Of a DNA stretch of 64,000 bases, positions 14,180 through 23,526 are shown one piece after another. Where the stretch lies: assembly GCA_027859085.1 (NCBI GenBank), contig JAQIBJ010000077.1, positions 1 through 64,000 on the forward strand, written 5' to 3'. Below the pieces are notes generated by a model, which was not told the origin of the DNA, ran no database searches, and saw only the letters and a program-made list of their open reading frames with translations. The position numbers and the translations under genes were made by a program. Position 1 is the stretch's first letter, and the number at the start of each line of letters is the position of its first letter. Source of the stretch: Mycoplasmatota bacterium (GTDB taxonomy: Bacteria; Bacillota_I; Bacilli_A; Izemoplasmatales; Hujiaoplasmataceae).

Positions 14180-16046
14180 ATTTTTGTTGATGACTAAACA
14201 TGTCCTCAGAATATTGATTTGTGTATAATTTATAATAGTAACCTTTCGCATCAATCAATGATTGATGAGAGCCCTCTTCAATAATCTGTCCATTCTCAAG
14301 TACTAATATTCTATCACTTTGCACAATTGTAGACAATCTATGTGCAACAATAAATGACGTTCGTCCTTCAAGCAATTTATTGATGGCTATTTGAATTGCT
14401 TGTTCTGTCTCAGTATCGACTGAAGATGTTGCTTCATCTAGAATTAAGATTTTTGGATCAGATAATATCGCTCTTGCAAATGATACTAGCTGTTTTTGTC
14501 CAACTGATAATCTTGAACCACCTTCACCACATTCTGTTTGATATCCTTTTTCAAATTTCATAATAAATTCATGAGCTTCTACTGCTTTAGCAGCATTAAT
14601 TACTTCTTCATCTGTCGCATCTAATTTACCGTAACGAATATTTTCCATAACAGAACCACTAAATAAATGTGGGGTTTGTAAAACATATCCTAAGTTTGAA
14701 TGCAACCAACCCATGCTACGATCTTTGTAATCCTTGCCATCGATAAATATTTGGCCTGAAGTCGGTTCATAAAATCTAGAAATTAAATTTATAATAGTTG
14801 TTTTCCCTGCGCCAGTATGGCCCACCAAAGCAATTGTCTGTCCAGCTTTAACATCTATGTTAAAATCTGTTAAAACTTTTTCGCCAACTTTGTATTTGAA
14901 ATCAACGTGTTTAAATTCCACATCACCTTTAATCGTTTCAAAATTTTCTAATTTGTAATCAAATAAAGTTCCATATTTTTCAACGACTTCATCTGTATCT
15001 TTAATTTCCATTTCTGTTTCAATTAATGAAACAATTCTTTCAGCTGATGCTTGGGCTTGTTGAAATCTTGCATAGATATTTGCAACATTATTAACCGGTT
15101 CAAAGAATTGCCATACATAATTTGTAAATAGGTACAAAGTACCAATTTGCAAAGCAATAATCGGGTCTAAAACCATTCTACCACCAACTAAATACACAAG
15201 TGATACCCCAATTGATATAATAAATAACATTGATGGAAAGTATAACCCTTGTAACATATGTGCTTTTACTGATTGTCTTCTCATATCTATTGTTAATCCA
15301 TCAAATTCATCAAAGTTTTCTTTTTCTAAAACAAGTGTTTTTGTTGTTACAGCACCTGTAATACCTTCATTATATGCACCTGTAATCTTTGAATTAACTT
15401 TTCTAATTGAACGATATGCTTTTAATATATATTTTCTGAAGAAAACTGAAATTAACACTAGTATTGGCACAACTGCAAGTACAGTTAAGGCCAATTTAAA
15501 ATTAATCACAAACATAAATCCTGTAAGTATTACAATTAAAAATACACCCCATGCCAAGTCAATAAATCCCCAAGATAAAATTTCACTTAAATTTCTAGTA
15601 TCCGAAGTCATTCTCGCCATAATCCAACCGACTCTTGTTCTATCATAGTATGAAAAAGGTAGTTGTTGTAAATGATGAAATGCTCTTTTTCTAATATTAA
15701 ATGCAAGTTCTGTTTGGATTTTTCCGGCAAATAAAATAAATAAATACACCGAAAATGCTTGTAATAGCATAAATCCAATAAATAAATAAATCAAGACATT
15801 TAGTTTCGAAAAATCAGCTTGACCACCAGCTTCTACAATTGGTATATTGGGTTTAATAATATCATCAATCGCAAATTTAACAATATATGGATAAACAACA
15901 TCTGCTACTGCTAGCAAAGCAACTGTAAGTAATCCTAGAATAATGAATTTTTTTAATGGCTTCATAAAAGAAAATATTTTTTTCCATACTTGCCAATCTA
16001 TCTTTTTTGAGGAGAAATGTTCTTCATCTCGTAAATGATCATTCAT
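14178..16046 (-). CDS. Heterodimeric ABC exporter subunit with degenerate signature (LSVGQ)
   Basis: 622-aa half-transporter with an N-terminal six-helix membrane domain (about 25-330) and an ATPase domain (about 380-620). Walker A is GHTGAGKTT, Walker B ends ILILDEATS with the catalytic Glu intact, and the signature is LSVGQ instead of LSGGQ. Paired with the subunit upstream at 16059-17882, which has a good signature but Asp for the catalytic Glu, it gives one working and one degenerate ATP site, as in BmrCD or TM287/288. The two genes are 12 bases apart with a strong ribosome site. Probably exports drugs, lipids or peptides. The substrate is unknown. Confidence 0.9.
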   Translation of the reverse strand: MNDHLRDEEHFSSKKIDWQVWKKIFSFMKPLKKFIILGLLTVALLAVADVVYPYIVKFAIDDIIKPNIPIVEAGGQADFSKLNVLIYLFIGFMLLQAFSVYLFILFAGKIQTELAFNIRKRAFHHLQQLPFSYYDRTRVGWIMARMTSDTRNLSEILSWGFIDLAWGVFLIVILTGFMFVINFKLALTVLAVVPILVLISVFFRKYILKAYRSIRKVNSKITGAYNEGITGAVTTKTLVLEKENFDEFDGLTIDMRRQSVKAHMLQGLYFPSMLFIISIGVSLVYLVGGRMVLDPIIALQIGTLYLFTNYVWQFFEPVNNVANIYARFQQAQASAERIVSLIETEMEIKDTDEVVEKYGTLFDYKLENFETIKGDVEFKHVDFKYKVGEKVLTDFNIDVKAGQTIALVGHTGAGKTTIINLISRFYEPTSGQIFIDGKDYKDRSMGWLHSNLGYVLQTPHLFSGSVMENIRYGKLDATDEEVINAAKAVEAHEFIMKFEKGYQTECGEGGSRLSVGQKQLVSFARAILSDPKILILDEATSSVDTETEQAIQIAINKLLEGRTSFIVAHRLSTIVQSDRILVLENGQIIEEGSHQSLIDAKGYYYKLYTNQYSEDMFSHQQK

Positions 16047-16058
16047 AAGTTTTCACCT

Positions 16059-17882
16059 CTACTTCAAACGGAAATCAATCTTAGATTGAATTTCCCATAT
16101 TCTTTTGTATGAACCTTCTCTATTGATCAGTTCTTTATGTGTTCCTGATTCAACAATGCGTCCATCATCAATCACAAGAATTTTATCAGCTTCTGAAGCT
16201 GTTGTAATTCTATGAGTAATAATAAGAACGGTTGAATCTTTCCATTCTTTCTTTAAAGCTCTTCTTATTTGAATATCTGTCACAGTATCTACCGCAGATA
16301 AACTATCATCAAATACTAAAATTGGTTTCGGTTGCACAAGCATTCTCGCGATAGCAACACGTTGTTTTTGACCGCCAGATAATGTTACCCCTCTTTCACC
16401 AACAAGGGTGTTGTAACCCTCTTCGAAGTTAACAATATCATCATGAACTTGAGCAATTTTAGCAACCGTTTTGATACGGTCTTCTGGTATAGTTTTATCG
16501 GCTATTTTTATGTTTTCTTCAACTGAACGTGAAAATAGGAATGGTTCTTGTAATATAAACCCAATGTTTTTTCTTAAATGATGTTTTTCAATATCTTTGA
16601 CTTCAACACCATCAATCAATATTCGACCTTTTTGGTAATCAAGTAATCTTACCAATAAATTAATTAAGGTTGATTTACCAGAACCAGTTTTACCAATAAT
16701 CGCAACTGTTTCTCCTTTATTGATGTTAAAATCAATATCAATGATTTGATCACTTTGTCCATCATCAAATTTAAATGATACATGTTCAAATTTTACTTGA
16801 CCTTTAATTTCTGGTTTCTCATTTTTTTCATCATCGTTGTACTCTCCAGGATTTGAAATAATCTTATCCAAACGAGAAACACTTACGATAGCTTTTGAAA
16901 AATCTCCAACTAGTCTACCTAATTGTCTCATTGGCCAGATAATATTACCTGCATACGCTAAAAATGCAGTATACATACCCAAAGTAATAATACCTTTTGA
17001 TGCATAGATAATACCAAAAATAGCAATCATGAAAAATTGAATAAATGATAATAAGTCAGTAACAGACCAAAAGACAGACATCTTTTTGACCAACTGATAA
17101 TCTGAATCTGTATATGTCCGACTTAAACCATCAAACTTTTTAACTTCATACGCTTCATTTGCAAAAGCTTTAACAACACGTGCGCCAGATACATTTTCCT
17201 GGACATGTGTTGTCATTTTCGCTTCATTATCCTCTATAACATGAAACATCTTTTCTACTTTTCTAAAATAAAAAACAGCAATAATAAATAATACTGGTGC
17301 AATTATCAGTGAAATAAATGTCATGTTTAAATTTAATCTAGACATTTGCCAAATTGATAATCCAACGAGAAAGATTAATCGACCGACTTGTACCACTTGT
17401 TCTGATATAAATCGTTTATACATATCAACATCAGTCGTACATCTTTGAATCAAATCTCCTGTCTCAGAATGAGAATGGAAACCATAATCTGCGTCTTGAA
17501 GACGTCTGTATAACTTGTTTCTTAGTTTATATGCAGTTCTTTCGGCATAAATCCCGTTAATTAATCGTCTTATAAAAATAAATATACTTCTGACAAGCGC
17601 TGTTGCAATAATCAGCCCTGCCGCTAATAATAGTTGTTGCCAAACAGAATCAGCAATCAATAAATTCGCAAGAATTTCAGGTAACTTAGATGGTTTGTCA
17701 CCCTCTAAAATAACATCAATTATATGTTGTCCAAATAATGGAACAATGGTTCGTAAATATGACTCCGTGAATAAAATTATAAAAATCGGAATCAATAAAA
17801 ACCCATATTTACCAGTCCATTTGGCCATTAATCTTAAGTGTTTACCGATCTGACGTTTAGGCTTCTTTTTTGCTTTGACCAT
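16059..17882 (-). CDS. Heterodimeric ABC exporter subunit with Asp at the catalytic Walker B position
   Basis: 607-aa half-transporter with a membrane domain (about 25-320) and an ATPase domain. Walker A is GKTGSGKST, the signature is canonical LSGGQKQR, and Walker B reads LVFDDSLSAVD, with Asp where Glu normally activates water. This is the usual complement of a partner with a damaged signature, here the next gene, so together they form an asymmetric exporter. The ribosome site AGGAGG lies eight bases before the ATG. argS ends 25 bases upstream, so the pair may be co-transcribed with argS. Confidence 0.9.
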   Translation of the reverse strand: MVKAKKKPKRQIGKHLRLMAKWTGKYGFLLIPIFIILFTESYLRTIVPLFGQHIIDVILEGDKPSKLPEILANLLIADSVWQQLLLAAGLIIATALVRSIFIFIRRLINGIYAERTAYKLRNKLYRRLQDADYGFHSHSETGDLIQRCTTDVDMYKRFISEQVVQVGRLIFLVGLSIWQMSRLNLNMTFISLIIAPVLFIIAVFYFRKVEKMFHVIEDNEAKMTTHVQENVSGARVVKAFANEAYEVKKFDGLSRTYTDSDYQLVKKMSVFWSVTDLLSFIQFFMIAIFGIIYASKGIITLGMYTAFLAYAGNIIWPMRQLGRLVGDFSKAIVSVSRLDKIISNPGEYNDDEKNEKPEIKGQVKFEHVSFKFDDGQSDQIIDIDFNINKGETVAIIGKTGSGKSTLINLLVRLLDYQKGRILIDGVEVKDIEKHHLRKNIGFILQEPFLFSRSVEENIKIADKTIPEDRIKTVAKIAQVHDDIVNFEEGYNTLVGERGVTLSGGQKQRVAIARMLVQPKPILVFDDSLSAVDTVTDIQIRRALKKEWKDSTVLIITHRITTASEADKILVIDDGRIVESGTHKELINREGSYKRIWEIQSKIDFRLK

Positions 17883-17907
17883 TTGTAATCCTCCTAAACA
17901 AATGTAA

Positions 17908-19611
17908 TTACATTTTTTTTATCACTTGCATTCCTAATAATTTCATACCATCATCTAGAATATCTCTAACAATAGATATTAAGAATAGTTTAGTGTTTCT
18001 TTCTATTAAATCTTCAACCATCACTTTTTCTTGCGCATAATATGTATTGAAATAGCTTGCTAATGTCAATAGATATTTTGCTAAGATAGATGGTGAATAT
18101 TCTTCTTTAGCTTTGATTAATATCTCTGGATATTCATCTATCGTTTTTATTAATTCAAAGCTTGCGTCACTTGTATAAAGTTTATAATCAAGGTTTTCTT
18201 TATCAATAACGTTTTCTTCTATGATCGAAGTAATTCTAACAGAAGTGTATTGCAAATAAGGACCTGTTTGTCCTACAAAATTAACCATATCACTTAAGTT
18301 AAACTCAATGTCGTTTGCACGATAGTTTTTTAAATCATTAAAAACAATAGCACTAACTCCAACTTTTTCAGCAATTTCTTCTTTGTTTTCAAGTGTTGGA
18401 TTCTTTTCGTTAATATAGTTTAATGATAGTTTTTTTGCTTCTTGGAGAACATCCATTAATCTGACAATTTTACCTTTTCTAGTTGCCATTTTCTTTCCAT
18501 CTTGTAAGACAAGACCAAAGTTAATATGATGAATATCTTCATAATAGTCATATCCCATTGTTTTCACAACTTCTCTTAATTGTGTGAAATGAAGTTTTTG
18601 TTCATTACCCACCACATACAATACTTCATCAAAATCATAAGTGTTTTTACGATAAAATAAAGCAGCTAAGTCTCTTGTAATATAGAGCGTTGAACCGTCA
18701 CTTTTTTGAATTAATGCAGGTGGCAGATTATCACTTAAAGATACAATCATAGCCCCTTCATCTTTAACAAGTAAATTCTTTTCTATTAATTCATCCACAA
18801 CGGCTTTCATCTTATCATTATAAAAAGCTTCACCATTGTATGAATTAAATTTAACGTCTAATATCTCATACACTTTCATGTATTCTTCTAATGAAACTTC
18901 TCTAAAATGTTCCCACAATTTAACATACTTAGGGTTTCCTTGTTCTAATTCTTTAAATATTTTTCTTGCTTCATCTTCTATACTCGGATCTTCTTTAGCA
19001 CGTTCATGGAAATCTACATAGAGTTTCATCAATTCTTCAATTGGATTTTCTTCTACTTTATCTTTATCTCCATGATTTAAATACGCATAGATTATTTTTC
19101 CAAACTGTGTTCCAAAATCACCTAAGTGATTAACTCTAACGACTTCGTAATTTAGTTTTTCTAAAATATTTCCGATGGCGTGACCAATGACTGTTGAACG
19201 TAGATGTCCCACTGAAAATGGTTTTGCGATATTTGGTGAAGAATAATCCATCACGATGGTCTTCCCTTCTCCCAAATTGCTTTCACCAAAGTTTTTGGTT
19301 TGCTGGACTTCTTTAATAATACTTTTAGCAAAAATTCCCTTGTTTAAAGTAATGTTTATAAATCCAGAAACAGAATTAATTTTATCAAAATAATTATAAT
19401 ATTCTGAATTTTTTATTTGTTCACTGATTGTTTCAACCACTTGAGGTAAAGGCTTTCTTAGTACCTTAACCGCAGAGAAAACTGGAATAGAAATATCTCC
19501 CATTTTTTGGTTTTTAGGTTTTTCAACCGTAATTTCTATTTCTTGATTGTAAGTATTAAACAGAAAAAGTTCCAACTCTTTCTTTATTGTATTTTTGATT
19601 ATATTAATCAT
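17908..19611 (-). CDS. argS: Arginyl-tRNA synthetase
   Basis: Charges tRNA-Arg, class I synthetase of 567 aa. The N-terminal Add-1 domain is followed by the HIGH-type motif in PFSVGHLRS and the KMSKS-type motif in KKMATRKG. The C-terminal DALR anticodon-binding domain ends with LLGMQVIKKM. Start 19611 (MINIIK) is chosen because GGGGTGG lies just upstream. The ATG at 19629 has no ribosome site. It lies between the ABC-F gene and the ABC exporter pair, all in the same direction with short gaps. Confidence 0.97.
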   Translation of the reverse strand: MINIIKNTIKKELELFLFNTYNQEIEITVEKPKNQKMGDISIPVFSAVKVLRKPLPQVVETISEQIKNSEYYNYFDKINSVSGFINITLNKGIFAKSIIKEVQQTKNFGESNLGEGKTIVMDYSSPNIAKPFSVGHLRSTVIGHAIGNILEKLNYEVVRVNHLGDFGTQFGKIIYAYLNHGDKDKVEENPIEELMKLYVDFHERAKEDPSIEDEARKIFKELEQGNPKYVKLWEHFREVSLEEYMKVYEILDVKFNSYNGEAFYNDKMKAVVDELIEKNLLVKDEGAMIVSLSDNLPPALIQKSDGSTLYITRDLAALFYRKNTYDFDEVLYVVGNEQKLHFTQLREVVKTMGYDYYEDIHHINFGLVLQDGKKMATRKGKIVRLMDVLQEAKKLSLNYINEKNPTLENKEEIAEKVGVSAIVFNDLKNYRANDIEFNLSDMVNFVGQTGPYLQYTSVRITSIIEENVIDKENLDYKLYTSDASFELIKTIDEYPEILIKAKEEYSPSILAKYLLTLASYFNTYYAQEKVMVEDLIERNTKLFLISIVRDILDDGMKLLGMQVIKKM

Positions 19612-19656
19612 TTTACCACCCCATAACATAATAATTCTATCATAAATAAATTAGAT

Positions 19657-21495
19657 TTAATATTCTTTTTTCATTAACACTTCTAATTCATGATATCTTT
19701 CATTTAATTCCTTTTCTAAATCTTTTAATAGGCTATTTTCTTGTTTGTATCTTAATCTATCTGTATATACTTCTTTTTCAAATAAAATCTGTCTTTGGTC
19801 GTCAATCTTTTTTTCGATATCAAAAATAGCTGTTTCCATTTTTTTCATTTCGTCATCTAAAGAAAATTTCTTTTTTGGTTTTGATCTCGTTTCTTTTTTC
19901 ACTTCTTTTTTTACTTGTTCGCCAATATAGTCACTGTAATTACCATGATATACTTCTAATTTGTCACCAATACTAATTATTTTACTAGCAACCTTATTAA
20001 TGAAATACCGATCATGTGAAATAAACAACATAGGTCCTTCATAAGCTTCGAATACATCTTCTATTACGTTTTTAGTATCAATATCTAAATGGTTGGTAGG
20101 CTCATCTAGTATTAATAAATCTGGTTCTTCAAGCATTAAAAATAATAAATGAAGTTTTACTAACTCTCCGCCACTTAACATAGAGATATATTTATGCACA
20201 TCGTCTTGAGTAAACATTACTTTTGCCAAGTCAGTTCTTACTTCAGTCAATGTCCTTGTTGGATAGATTGAATGTATTGTTTCAAGTAGTGTTTTACTTT
20301 TATTAAATTGTTGAAGATTTTGATCAAAATAACCAATCTTTAATTGTTTATTAAATTTAACTTCTCCACTTAAAGGTTTTATAGTTGACATAATTGTCTT
20401 AATTAGAGTTGTTTTCCCCGATCCATTCGGACCTATAATACCGACTTTTTCAAATCCTCTCATCTTAAAATTAATTGATTTTAGTAGCGGTTCATCATAG
20501 CCTATGGTTAAATCATTTAATTCTAAAATATAGATATTCGTAGGTCTTCTTGTTTTAAAACCGATATTAACTTTTGAAGAAGATTGTGTCGGTTTGTCAT
20601 ATTTATCAATTCTGTCAATCTTCTTTATTCTATCTTGTGCTGATTTTGCTTTTTTTGCTTTATATCTAAATCTATCCACAAAACTTTGAAGATGTTGGAT
20701 TTCTTTTTGTTGCTTTTCGTATAATTTCATCATGCGTTCATAACGATTGACTTTTTCAATTTCGTAATCATCATAATTTCCATGATAAGTTTCTAAAGAT
20801 TGTTGGTCAATTTCAAATATTTTTTTACAAACTTTATTGATAAAATATTTATCATGAGTAATGACAAACACCGCTTTTTGATAAGATCTTAAATAGTCTT
20901 CTAACCATTCAATAATTTCTATATCCATATGATTAGTCGGCTCATCAAGAAGTAATATATCCGGTTCAACCATTAATAGTTTCGCAAATGCAATTCTTGT
21001 TTTTTCTCCACCTGAAAATGTTTTAATTTTTCTATTATATTCATCTTTTTTGAATCCAAAATGGCTTAATAATGTGTCGATTTTAACCAAATAACTATAA
21101 CCACCTAGATGATTAAATTTATCTTCCATTCTTGAATATCTTGCTAAGAGTTCAGGTGTATAATCATGTTTCATTTCATTTTGAATGATTGTTAATTGTT
21201 TTTCAACAGCAATAACATCGTTAAAAACTTTTAGCACTTCTTCATATAATGAGTGGTTCTCATTTTCGATGATGTTTTGTGATAAATAGCCGATTTTTGT
21301 TTGGCCATGGATAAAAACATCTCCTTGATCAGGTGACAATTCATTAAGTATAATCTTAAATAAAGTTGATTTCCCAGTTCCGTTTTTTCCGATGAGTGCG
21401 ATTTTATCTTTTTGATTAATATCTAAACTGACATTTTCAAATAATAAATCAGCACCAAAAGATTTAGAAACTTGATTTAATCTTAAAACGCTCAT
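19657..21495 (-). CDS. ABC-F family ATPase (YdiF/EttA-like, ribosome-associated)
   Basis: 612-aa soluble protein with two ATPase domains joined by a charged helical linker (about 245-320, containing RFRYKAKKAKSAQDR) and a C-terminal coiled coil (about 550-612). Walker A motifs are GKNGTGKST and GPNGSGKTT, both signatures are LSGGE, and both Walker B motifs are followed by EPTNH. No membrane segment is present. ABC-F proteins act on the ribosome, either freeing stalled ribosomes or protecting them from antibiotics. This one looks like the housekeeping YdiF type rather than a resistance factor, though that is a judgement from the linker. Confidence 0.9.
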   Translation of the reverse strand: MSVLRLNQVSKSFGADLLFENVSLDINQKDKIALIGKNGTGKSTLFKIILNELSPDQGDVFIHGQTKIGYLSQNIIENENHSLYEEVLKVFNDVIAVEKQLTIIQNEMKHDYTPELLARYSRMEDKFNHLGGYSYLVKIDTLLSHFGFKKDEYNRKIKTFSGGEKTRIAFAKLLMVEPDILLLDEPTNHMDIEIIEWLEDYLRSYQKAVFVITHDKYFINKVCKKIFEIDQQSLETYHGNYDDYEIEKVNRYERMMKLYEKQQKEIQHLQSFVDRFRYKAKKAKSAQDRIKKIDRIDKYDKPTQSSSKVNIGFKTRRPTNIYILELNDLTIGYDEPLLKSINFKMRGFEKVGIIGPNGSGKTTLIKTIMSTIKPLSGEVKFNKQLKIGYFDQNLQQFNKSKTLLETIHSIYPTRTLTEVRTDLAKVMFTQDDVHKYISMLSGGELVKLHLLFLMLEEPDLLILDEPTNHLDIDTKNVIEDVFEAYEGPMLFISHDRYFINKVASKIISIGDKLEVYHGNYSDYIGEQVKKEVKKETRSKPKKKFSLDDEMKKMETAIFDIEKKIDDQRQILFEKEVYTDRLRYKQENSLLKDLEKELNERYHELEVLMKKEY

Positions 21496-21514
21496 AATAT
21501 AACCTCTTTAATAC

Positions 21515-21540
21515 AAAAAGAAACAGATTTCTCTGTTTCT
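21515..21540 (-). terminator. Terminator after the small membrane protein gene
   Basis: AGAAACAG (21519-21526) pairs with CTGTTTCT (21533-21540), with Ts following on the minus strand. Confidence 0.75.
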
Positions 21541-21770
21541 CAGCTAACTAAAATATTGATGCCGACACCAATAAAATATATACCAATTAGAATAAGAATG
21601 GCACCGAAAATCCTGGTCATAATAACCGCCTTATTTGACGGCGTGCTAGAACTTTTGTATTTCATATCTTGTAACCTTCTGATAGTTTTATCAGCTTTAA
21701 AAAGGAATTTAAAACCTATTAAACCGAAAAATAATCCAAAAATTATTGTGAATATTGCTGGCACAATCAT
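21540..21770 (-). CDS. Small two-helix membrane protein, function unknown
   Basis: 76 aa with a hydrophobic helix at about 3-27, a charged middle with KADKTIRRLQDMKYKSSS, and a second helix at about 50-73. Not recognised beyond a resemblance to other small two-helix proteins of unknown role. It starts two bases after the stop of the E2-like acyltransferase gene and is followed by a terminator, so it is the last gene of a two-gene operon. The ribosome site is weak (GAAGAT), consistent with translational coupling. Confidence 0.7.
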   Translation of the reverse strand: MIVPAIFTIIFGLFFGLIGFKFLFKADKTIRRLQDMKYKSSSTPSNKAVIMTRIFGAILILIGIYFIGVGINILVS

Positions 21771-21772
21771 AA

Positions 21773-22639
21773 TTAATCTTCATCCTTTACAACGTTTTCG
21801 TTCTTGTGATCAAGCACTTTAGGATTAGAGATAATATGATTAAGTTCTTTTAATGATAAACTATTATACAATCCATCACAGATTCGTTCATCAATAACAA
21901 TACCTAATTCCATAATTTTTTTTACAGAAAATTCATTTTTGTTTGGGTTCGTCACAACGGGTTGGTATGTTTCTTTTCCCATAGAAACAAATGTACCAGT
22001 TGTCCCAAAATTATAAATATGATGATACACCGGACTCATTTTAATTGATCTTGAATTAACTAAAAATACAGATGTATGAAATGGTGATGCATCAAGGAGT
22101 GTTCTCGGTAACATACCGTGTTTATCTAACCACATAAAAAATCTTACAGAACCTTTAATAAGAAAATTAGGTCCTTTTGTAAATAAATTTGCTAGTTTAT
22201 CTGCAATATTTTTCTTTTGAACACCCTTATTTAGTTTCAAGATTTCATGTATCTTACCTTGAACATCATAAATAGATTCAGTGCCATCAAAAGTTAATTT
22301 TATTGTGGTTTCCTCTGCGCTATCAACCAATCTTTTTTTAATAGCAAGTGATATTTGGATATTATTTCTTTTGTAAATACGTCCATTTACAATAAAGCGA
22401 TTTAATTTAGGCCTTAGTGAAATAACTCTAACAAAAGCAGATATTACAACATCCATATAATCAACTTTAACGCCTTCTTCTCGTCTTTTATTTAGAATGT
22501 ATGCATCAAGTTTTGAACAGTCTAATGACTCTGTTTTCATAACCATTGCATCATTCCTATGAAACATAATATGTGGAACGAGTTTCATAAATGGATCAAT
22601 ATTTTTCACTTTTTTCCCATCGCTTCTATATCCGAACAT
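21773..22639 (-). CDS. Stand-alone E2-like (2-oxoacid dehydrogenase/CAT fold) acyltransferase
   Basis: 288-aa protein made only of the catalytic fold shared by 2-oxoacid dehydrogenase E2 subunits and chloramphenicol acetyltransferase. There is no lipoyl or peripheral-subunit domain. The fold is marked by DYMDVVISAFVRVISLRPKLNRFIVNGR near 60-90 and by the end motif IDERICDGLY near 247-256. In active enzymes this last motif has a catalytic His (DHRxxDG or HHAVCDG). Here Glu takes that place, so activity is doubtful. Start 22639 is preferred for GAGGG five bases upstream; the ATG at 22684 has none. Role unknown. Confidence 0.75.
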   Translation of the reverse strand: MFGYRSDGKKVKNIDPFMKLVPHIMFHRNDAMVMKTESLDCSKLDAYILNKRREEGVKVDYMDVVISAFVRVISLRPKLNRFIVNGRIYKRNNIQISLAIKKRLVDSAEETTIKLTFDGTESIYDVQGKIHEILKLNKGVQKKNIADKLANLFTKGPNFLIKGSVRFFMWLDKHGMLPRTLLDASPFHTSVFLVNSRSIKMSPVYHHIYNFGTTGTFVSMGKETYQPVVTNPNKNEFSVKKIMELGIVIDERICDGLYNSLSLKELNHIISNPKVLDHKNENVVKDED

Positions 22640-22738
22640 AATTCCCTCACTTTTCGTACTTATTAATTTTATCACAAATCGCATTCTTTGGCAATATAAA
22701 ACAAATCAACAATGTATCTATATTTATTTTTTTATTTA

Positions 22739-22747
22739 TGATATAAT
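22739..22747 (+). promoter_or_regulatory. Extended -10 promoter of the PAP2 gene
   Basis: TG-A-TATAAT (22739-22747), an extended -10. The -35 region is weak. Transcription would start near 22754, before AAGGAG at 22765-22770. Confidence 0.55.
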
Positions 22748-22776
22748 TTTAAAAGTACAGATATAAGGAGATATAT

Positions 22777-23508
22777 ATGGATAAAACGAGAATTAAAAAA
22801 ACGATTATACCGTTAACAATTGTCATGTTATTTTTGTTAGTTACTTATTTTGGAAATCAATTGTATGCTGAAACATTTGGAAACCCCGGTGTTGATTATA
22901 GCTATATTTTTAAAGATTTTAATGAGAGTGTTCCTTTCGTAAGTTGGCATATATATCCTTATATAATTGCATACCCATTTTGGTTTTTTTCTTTTCTATA
23001 TATTGGTTATCGTTCTGAAAAAAATATGTATATTATTTCAACTGTTGCAGTCGTCGCTTTTATAATTTGTGGTATTTGGTACTTTTTTTGGCAATCTGAT
23101 GTTGAAGCATGGAGAACCACTTCTGGATTGTTCATAGACGGCAATTATCTAACGCCTAGAACTGATTTGAATTTTACAGAAAGCATTGTCATGTGGATTT
23201 ATCAATCAGCTGGCCCAAGAAACGCTTTACCTTCAATGCATACAATTTCAAGTTGGGTAGCAATTCTTGGTGTTCGCTTAGATAAAAATATGCCTAAATT
23301 ACCAAAATCAATTATTTATGTCATAGCGATTATAATTATTATTGCAACACAAACTTTAAAACAACATTATATTATTGACTTAATTGTTGGTGTTTTCTTA
23401 ACTGAAGCTATCTTTTGGGTTGTTATTAAACTAAAATGGTATAAATATATTGGAAAAATTTTAAAAAAAATAAATGTAAAATTTAATCTCAAACAAAAAG
23501 AAGACTAA
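22777..23508 (+). CDS. PAP2-superfamily membrane phosphatase/transferase
   Basis: 243-aa protein with about six membrane helices and a basic tail. The PAP2 catalytic motifs are NALPSMHT near residues 149-156 and KQHYIIDLIVG near 196-206. The first Lys/Arg motif is less clear. This arrangement resembles PAP2-like enzymes that dephosphorylate lipid phosphates or transfer phospho-head groups. A role in phosphatidate or undecaprenyl pyrophosphate hydrolysis is possible. Single gene with its own promoter and ribosome site, convergent with pyk. Confidence 0.85.
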   Translation: MDKTRIKKTIIPLTIVMLFLLVTYFGNQLYAETFGNPGVDYSYIFKDFNESVPFVSWHIYPYIIAYPFWFFSFLYIGYRSEKNMYIISTVAVVAFIICGIWYFFWQSDVEAWRTTSGLFIDGNYLTPRTDLNFTESIVMWIYQSAGPRNALPSMHTISSWVAILGVRLDKNMPKLPKSIIYVIAIIIIIATQTLKQHYIIDLIVGVFLTEAIFWVVIKLKWYKYIGKILKKINVKFNLKQKED

Positions 23509-23523
23509 GTCTTCTTTTTGTTT
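23491..23523. terminator. Bidirectional terminator between the PAP2 gene and pyk
   Basis: Perfect 15-base arms (23491-23505 and 23509-23523) with a 3-base loop, A-rich on one side and T-rich on the other, so it serves both convergent genes. Confidence 0.85.
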
Positions 23524-23526
23524 GCC

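Noticed and set aside
16059-17882. Asp in Walker B as a sequencing error or inactive gene
   Set aside because: The same change occurs in the second exporter pair, and in each pair the partner has the matching signature change, so it is the normal form of an asymmetric exporter.
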